From Methanoculleus sp. UBA208 (GTDB lineage: Archaea; Halobacteriota; Methanomicrobia; Methanomicrobiales; Methanoculleaceae), in the NCBI RefSeq assembly GCF_002498065.1, contig NZ_DAFZ01000068.1, positions 1 to 36,206 of the forward strand: DNA of 36,206 nucleotides. Reading direction: 5' to 3'. The notes below the pieces were generated by a model. The model had not been told where the DNA came from, made no database searches, and saw nothing but the letters and a program-made list of their open reading frames with translations. Within the stretch, counting starts at the first letter, position 1. Each line of letters opens with the position of its first letter. Made by a program: the position numbers and the translations under genes. Of this stretch, positions 33,601 through 36,206 are shown piece after piece.

Positions 33601-33625
33601 GAGTGGATTACCTGTGGTGAATGGT

Positions 33626-34084
33626 ATGACTGGCGAATCAATGCTTCAGATAACCGTCGATCAACTTGCACGAACACTCTGCGCGAGCGCGATCCTCGGT
33701 GCCCCGATCGAGGCCGGCGAGCGGGTTATCATACCGGTCGCCGAATTCGGGCTCGGGTTCGGCGGCGGTGAAGGCTCCGGAGATAAGAAGGAAGGCGGCC
33801 CGGCCGGCGGATCCGGATCCGGGAGTGCCGGCGGTGGCGGCATATCGGCCGTCGCCCTGATCATCATCACCAAAGGCGTCCCCGGCCCCGAGGGCATCCA
33901 GGTGGTGTCGCTGAAGAAGAAGAGCGAGATCGCCGAGGTGATCTCGACGATCGGAGAGACGGTAGGCCCCCACGTCGAAAAAGCGCTCGAAAAGGGCTCC
34001 GAGATGATGCAGCAGCGCAAAGGTAAAATGCCCGGAGCACCGAAAGGAACAGAGATCCCGGTCGGCGGTGAAGGAGAGGCATAA
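33626..34084 (+). CDS. GerW/YtfJ-family protein
   Basis: This protein of about 152 residues starts MTGESMLQITVDQLARTLCA. It has the GerW (spore YtfJ) core: APIEAGERVIIPVAEFGLGF, a glycine-rich loop, GGISAVALIIITKGVPGPEG and IQVVSLKKKSEIAEVISTIG. The C-terminal part is helical and charged. In Bacillus the homolog is needed for germination of spores, but homologs exist in non-spore-forming bacteria and archaea. SD GGTGA lies 5 bases before ATG 33626; an in-frame GTG at 33614 would be leaderless. The DUF2953 gene follows, the same pairing as ytfJ-ytfI in Bacillus. Confidence 0.85.
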   Translation: MTGESMLQITVDQLARTLCASAILGAPIEAGERVIIPVAEFGLGFGGGEGSGDKKEGGPAGGSGSGSAGGGGISAVALIIITKGVPGPEGIQVVSLKKKSEIAEVISTIGETVGPHVEKALEKGSEMMQQRKGKMPGAPKGTEIPVGGEGEA

Positions 34085-34105
34085 GGTTCTCTTCCCCTCC
34101 ATTCC

Positions 34106-34783
34106 ATGGCTGCGACCCTTCTCTTCTCCATCCTCCTCATCGTCGCCGTCATCCTCTTCGCTCTCCTGCTTGCCCTGTACCTGGTCCCGGTGACCGTCTC
34201 GACGGTCGCCGACTGCAGCCGGGAGAGAGCCCGGGCGACGGCAACCGTAGCCTGGGGCATCGTGGGGGCGAGAATCCGGATTGCCGACGAGGCGCAGGTG
34301 CTCGAAATCCTCCTCGCCGGCCGGCGGGTCGTGACCAGGGATCTGGGAGAGATGGCGGCCGCGGAACCGGAAAAAGAGGAGAAGGAGGAAGAGGAGCGAA
34401 AACCGGGTCTTTCGGCGGGGGAGTACCTCGATGCCGCCGGCGACCTCTGGCCCCATCTCCAGAGGATCCTTGCCGCCTTCGTCCGATCCCTCTGCCTCGA
34501 GACGCTCCGGGGGGACTTCACCCTCGGCCTCGAGAGCCCCGCCGACACCGGCGTCGTCTACGGCTACTGCACCGCCGTCCGCTACGCACTCCGGCCGGCC
34601 GAGGCGATCGATTTTGTGATGACCCCGGTCTTCGACCGCCGGGTCTTCGAGGGCACGTTCACGCTTAAGATGCAGATCCGCCGCCCGCTCCTGATCCTCA
34701 TCCAGGTGGTGCGGGCTCTTTTGCAGAAACAGGTGCGGCAGCGGCTCCGCCAGGTATCGGGAAGAGGTGCTCCGGGTGCCTGA
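34106..34783 (+). CDS. DUF2953 membrane protein
   Basis: The 225-residue protein has a single N-terminal hydrophobic segment (LLFSILLIVAVILFALLLAL), a short beta segment (VAWGIVGARIRIADEAQVLE) and a charged Glu/Lys-rich stretch (EPEKEEKEEEERKP, about residues 91-104). The conserved DUF2953 part follows (ETLRGDFTLGLESPADTGVV, YGYCTAVRYALRP, KMQIRRPLLILIQVVRALLQ). It is likely anchored in the membrane with the bulk on one side. It follows the GerW-like gene by 21 bases; this pairing is known in spore-forming bacteria and its reason is unclear. Confidence 0.82.
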   Translation: MAATLLFSILLIVAVILFALLLALYLVPVTVSTVADCSRERARATATVAWGIVGARIRIADEAQVLEILLAGRRVVTRDLGEMAAAEPEKEEKEEEERKPGLSAGEYLDAAGDLWPHLQRILAAFVRSLCLETLRGDFTLGLESPADTGVVYGYCTAVRYALRPAEAIDFVMTPVFDRRVFEGTFTLKMQIRRPLLILIQVVRALLQKQVRQRLRQVSGRGAPGA

Positions 34784-35030
34784 AGAGCCCGACCTCGTCG
34801 TCGGCGGCGCCCGCAGGGTCGGCGACCGGTGCATCATCCCCATCGTCAGGGCGTTCACGATCTGCATGGGTGGAGCCGCCACGGCCAGCCTGACACCGGT
34901 TGCGCTCCTCATTATCGAAGGGGAGCACGAGTACCTCGCCCTCCTCCCGGGTGCGCCCAAAAAAACCCCCGATATCGTCGGCACGCTTCGCGACGAGATC
35001 GAGCGCCAAAAAGAGAAGTGTGTGGAGTAA
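34776..35030 (+). CDS. Mini-GerW-like protein
   Basis: This protein of about 84 residues carries GARRVGDRCIIPIVRAFTIC, then MGGAATASLTPVALLIIEG and EHEYLALLPG. The GDRCIIP ... GG ... TPVALLIIEG layout matches the AGERVIIP ... GG ... SAVALIIITK core of the 33626-34084 protein, so it is a short paralog that keeps the beta core but drops the glycine loop and helical tail. GTG 34776 is preferred because GAGGTG (34764-34769) lies 6 bases before it; it overlaps the end of the DUF2953 gene. It probably works with the larger GerW protein. Confidence 0.72.
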   Translation: MPEEPDLVVGGARRVGDRCIIPIVRAFTICMGGAATASLTPVALLIIEGEHEYLALLPGAPKKTPDIVGTLRDEIERQKEKCVE

Positions 35031-35035
35031 CCACG

Positions 35036-36181
35036 TCACTCGTGGCGCAGCGCCTGGATCGGGTTCAACTGCGCCGCCTTCCAGGCCGGGTAGAGGCCGG
35101 AGGCCACGCTCGTGATGATGCCGAACGCCATCCCGAAGACGATGTAGAGAAGGCTCATCGGGTCGAAGAGGTAATCGGGGTTCCCGGCGAAGACTGCCGT
35201 CACCAGGTAGCCGGCGCAGAAACTGAGCACCCCCCCGATGACGGCACCCGCAAGGCCGAGGAGGAAGGCTTCGTAGATGAACATCCGCATCACCTCGCCT
35301 CGCCGGGTGCCGATGCTCCGGAGAACCCCAATCTCCTTGATTCGCTCGGTGACCGACATCAACATCACGTTTAAGATCGAGACGCCGGCGACGATGAGCG
35401 ATATCGCGCCGATCCCCGCGAGAAACACCGTGATCGTCCCGGTGGCCGCAAAGACGCTCTCGAGGATCCCCCGGGTGTCCATGATGGTGACGACATCCTC
35501 CCGGCGGTTCATCCTCTGCTCGATCGACTCCTTGACCGCGTCGATGTCATCGACGTCCCTGACCTTCACGATTGCCTGGTCGTAGTCATCTTCGTCGTAG
35601 TGGCTCGAATACCAGGTGTAGGGGACGACGATGGCGTAGTCGGGGTTGATGTCGAACCCCATTCCCCGCTCCTCGAGCACGCCCACGACACGGAGGGCCT
35701 CATCGCCGATCCTGACCCGGGCACCGAGTTTCAGGCCGTTCTCCCTGCTGTTCGCGGCAAGCTCGCTCCCGATCAGGCACCCGCCGCCCGTATCCCTCGG
35801 GTAGGCTCCCGACTCCACCTCGAGCAGGGAGGGGATATCCCCGGCAGGGATCGCGTAGATCATCGTGGCGCTCTCCTTATCGCCCACGGCTATCCTGTCG
35901 GCGGTGCTCGAGAACGGTATGACCAGGTTGGAACCGACCGCCCGGGTGATGTCGTCCACCTGCCGTCCGGTGAGTTTTCCGCCGCCCACGCCCATCGCCG
36001 GGGAGACGATGACGGTGTCGCCGACGTCGCTGACCATGTCGCCGAACATGAGGCCGATGCTGTTGCCCATGATGCCGAGAGAGGCGATCGCGATGACGCC
36101 GATGACGATCCCGATGACTGCAAGGACCGATCGGAGCCAGTGGCGGCTGACGTTCCGGCGGGCGAGGTCGAAGAAGGTCAT
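35036..36181 (-). CDS. MacB/FtsX-type ABC transporter permease
   Basis: The 381-residue protein has the MacB layout. An N-terminal helix (SVLAVIGIVIGVIAIASLGI) is followed by a large exterior domain of about 200 residues. Three C-terminal FtsX helices come last (ITVFLAGIGAISLIVAGVSI, FLLGLAGAVIGGVLSFCAGY, LLYIVFGMAFGIITSVASGL), with LNVMLMSVTERIKEIGVLRS and a C-terminal SGLYPAWKAAQLNPIQALRHE tail. Such permeases move lipoproteins, peptides or signals with a LolD-type ATPase. ATG 36181 overlaps the ATPase stop (ATGA). Confidence 0.92.
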   Translation of the reverse strand: MTFFDLARRNVSRHWLRSVLAVIGIVIGVIAIASLGIMGNSIGLMFGDMVSDVGDTVIVSPAMGVGGGKLTGRQVDDITRAVGSNLVIPFSSTADRIAVGDKESATMIYAIPAGDIPSLLEVESGAYPRDTGGGCLIGSELAANSRENGLKLGARVRIGDEALRVVGVLEERGMGFDINPDYAIVVPYTWYSSHYDEDDYDQAIVKVRDVDDIDAVKESIEQRMNRREDVVTIMDTRGILESVFAATGTITVFLAGIGAISLIVAGVSILNVMLMSVTERIKEIGVLRSIGTRRGEVMRMFIYEAFLLGLAGAVIGGVLSFCAGYLVTAVFAGNPDYLFDPMSLLYIVFGMAFGIITSVASGLYPAWKAAQLNPIQALRHE

Positions 36182-36206
36182 TCGACCACCCTCCCGTCGA
36201 CGAGTC
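36178..36206 (-). CDS. ABC transporter ATPase, last codons only (partial)
   Basis: The last nine codons before the right edge read LVDGRVVE and stop, the usual end of LolD/MacB-type ATPases (DGR ending). The gene continues beyond the window. It overlaps the permease start by four bases, as expected for a coupled ATPase-permease pair. Confidence 0.6.

Overview
The window is GC-rich archaeal DNA that most resembles a hydrogenotrophic methanogen of the order Methanomicrobiales, plausibly Methanoculleus or a close relative. The sequence support is: a methanogenesis-marker-16-type protein (DUF39 plus ferredoxin) in a cluster with an Fe-S protein, a SIMIBI GTPase and a soluble ABC ATPase; a PGF-CTERM surface protein; archaeal TATA promoters with apparently leaderless starts; GTG starts and ATGA-type overlaps; and a TrpB2-type tryptophan synthase. 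The genus is inferred. No rRNA, tRNA, CRISPR array or transposase gene was seen.

Layout. Positions 1-3149 (minus) hold a four-gene methanogen cluster whose junctions overlap or nearly touch, divergent from a small HTH regulator (3253-3738). Positions 3753-9737 (minus) are a run of envelope genes: short single-pass proteins, a PGF-CTERM protein, a LolA-like lipoprotein and an AT-richer secreted protein. Next comes a LonA-type protease with a MarR regulator (9980-12834) that share an operator-like site. Positions 12980-20726 are a second envelope region: a beta-propeller-like lipoprotein, two paralogous membrane proteins, a zinc phospholipase C-like secreted protein, a small secreted beta-domain protein, a membrane-tethered double winged-helix regulator and an orphan ABC-2 permease. 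Positions 20920-23934 encode two unknown membrane proteins and a Na/Pi cotransporter with a PhoU-like tail. Positions 23770-32703 (minus) are a compact tryptophan operon in the order trpB2-trpE-trpG-trpD-trpC-trpF-trpB-trpA, ending in an ATP-NAD-kinase-like gene. Positions 32871-35030 (plus) hold a YdjM-like membrane hydrolase and a GerW/DUF2953/mini-GerW triad. A MacB-type permease and the last codons of its ATPase close the window.

The most unusual feature is a dispersed promoter module found in eight copies (five minus, three plus). Each copy lies upstream of an envelope gene or operon and points into it. It consists of a GTGTAGA box, a constant 8-nt spacer, ACAGAAA and a TATA element. Five copies share the 16-base string ACAGAAATCGTTTATA. 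Three copies are followed by a longer conserved 5' leader, and two of these continue into nearly the same signal-peptide coding sequence although the mature proteins are unrelated. This looks like a cell-surface regulon spread by duplication of promoter-leader-signal cassettes.

Second-tier anomalies are an apparent frameshift at the start of trpE, a gene without a standard start codon at 21486, and a Na/Pi transporter gene that reads about 165 bases into the opposite-strand gene.
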